DNA of 6,679 bases from Candidatus Latescibacterota bacterium. Lineage in GTDB: Bacteria; Latescibacterota; UBA2968; UBA8231. Shown in pieces: positions 6,617 through 6,679 of the stretch; within the stretch, counting starts at the first letter, position 1; each line of letters begins with the position of its first letter. The stretch is taken from assembly GCA_003529325.1 (NCBI GenBank), contig DPVW01000425.1:1-6679 (forward strand), in the 5' to 3' direction. The notes under the pieces were generated by a model. That model was not told where the DNA came from and did no database searches. It saw nothing but the letters and a program-made list of their open reading frames with translations. Position numbers and translations under genes: made by a program.

Positions 6617-6621
6617 CGGCC

Positions 6622-6679
6622 ATGAGCTCATTCGCGCAGTTCAGCGAATGGCGGGGCGAGGCGCTTGAACCACCGATGA
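6622..6679 (+). CDS. Probable start of a further gene, truncated by the window end
   Basis: An ATG at 6622 opens a frame of 19 codons that runs off the window; it begins MSSFAQFSEWRGEALEPP. No stop occurs and there is no Shine-Dalgarno sequence, but a TATGAT element lies 5 bases upstream. The spacing of 66 bases after the oxidoreductase stop on the same strand fits a co-oriented neighbour. The WRGEALEPP stretch is reminiscent of the residues that precede the metal-binding histidines in some TIM-barrel amidohydrolases (typically EP, a few residues, then DxHxH), but those histidines would lie beyond the window, so the family is a guess. Confidence 0.45.
   Translation, partial: MSSFAQFSEWRGEALEPPM

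Noticed and set aside
6556..6621. A terminator after the oxidoreductase
   Set aside because: No stable inverted repeat or T-run was found in these 66 bases, so transcription may continue into the next gene.

Overview
The window is GC-rich, tightly packed bacterial DNA from a Gram-negative (diderm) organism. The outer-membrane TonB-dependent receptor is the firmest evidence for that. Neither the proteins nor the gene order fixes the phylum. A receptor with an N-terminal carboxypeptidase-regulatory-like domain next to a Gfo/Idh/MocA oxidoreductase is common in the FCB group, Latescibacterota-like lineages and similar environmental bacteria, but this placement is inference. I see no rRNA, tRNA, insertion sequence, CRISPR array or phage gene.

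Layout. (1) 30-2344, plus strand: acetolactate synthase large (ilvB/ilvI type) and small (ilvH/ilvN type) subunits, as a two-gene unit with overlapping or near-abutting ends. The first 24 bases may be the tail of an upstream gene. (2) 2345-2455: a convergent intergenic region holding three consecutive hairpins, the last a perfect 17-bp stem that probably serves as a terminator shared by both sides. (3) 2456-5392, minus strand: a large TonB-dependent outer-membrane receptor with signal peptide, regulatory-like domain, plug and barrel. (4) 5393-5541: a divergent intergenic region with an AT-rich promoter-like patch, a small TGAC-N4-GTCA palindrome and overlapping hairpins. (5) 5542-6555, plus strand: a Gfo/Idh/MocA-family NAD(P)-dependent oxidoreductase. 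(6) 6622 to the window end: what looks like the first 19 codons of another plus-strand gene.

How the genes work together. IlvB and IlvH form one holoenzyme, which makes the first committed step of branched-chain amino-acid synthesis; the small subunit carries the regulatory ACT domain. The expected next gene, ilvC, is not directly downstream. The receptor takes up an unidentified ligand across the outer membrane. The divergent oxidoreductase probably acts on a sugar, polyol or similar cyclic substrate. A shared uptake and catabolism role for these two is possible from their divergent layout but not shown.

I do not see a convincing new biological system here. The most notable points are an Asp in place of the usual Asn in the small subunit's effector-binding loop, two long Ala-rich inserts in the receptor barrel, the serial hairpins between the convergent genes, and plus-strand genes at the right end that lack a Shine-Dalgarno sequence.
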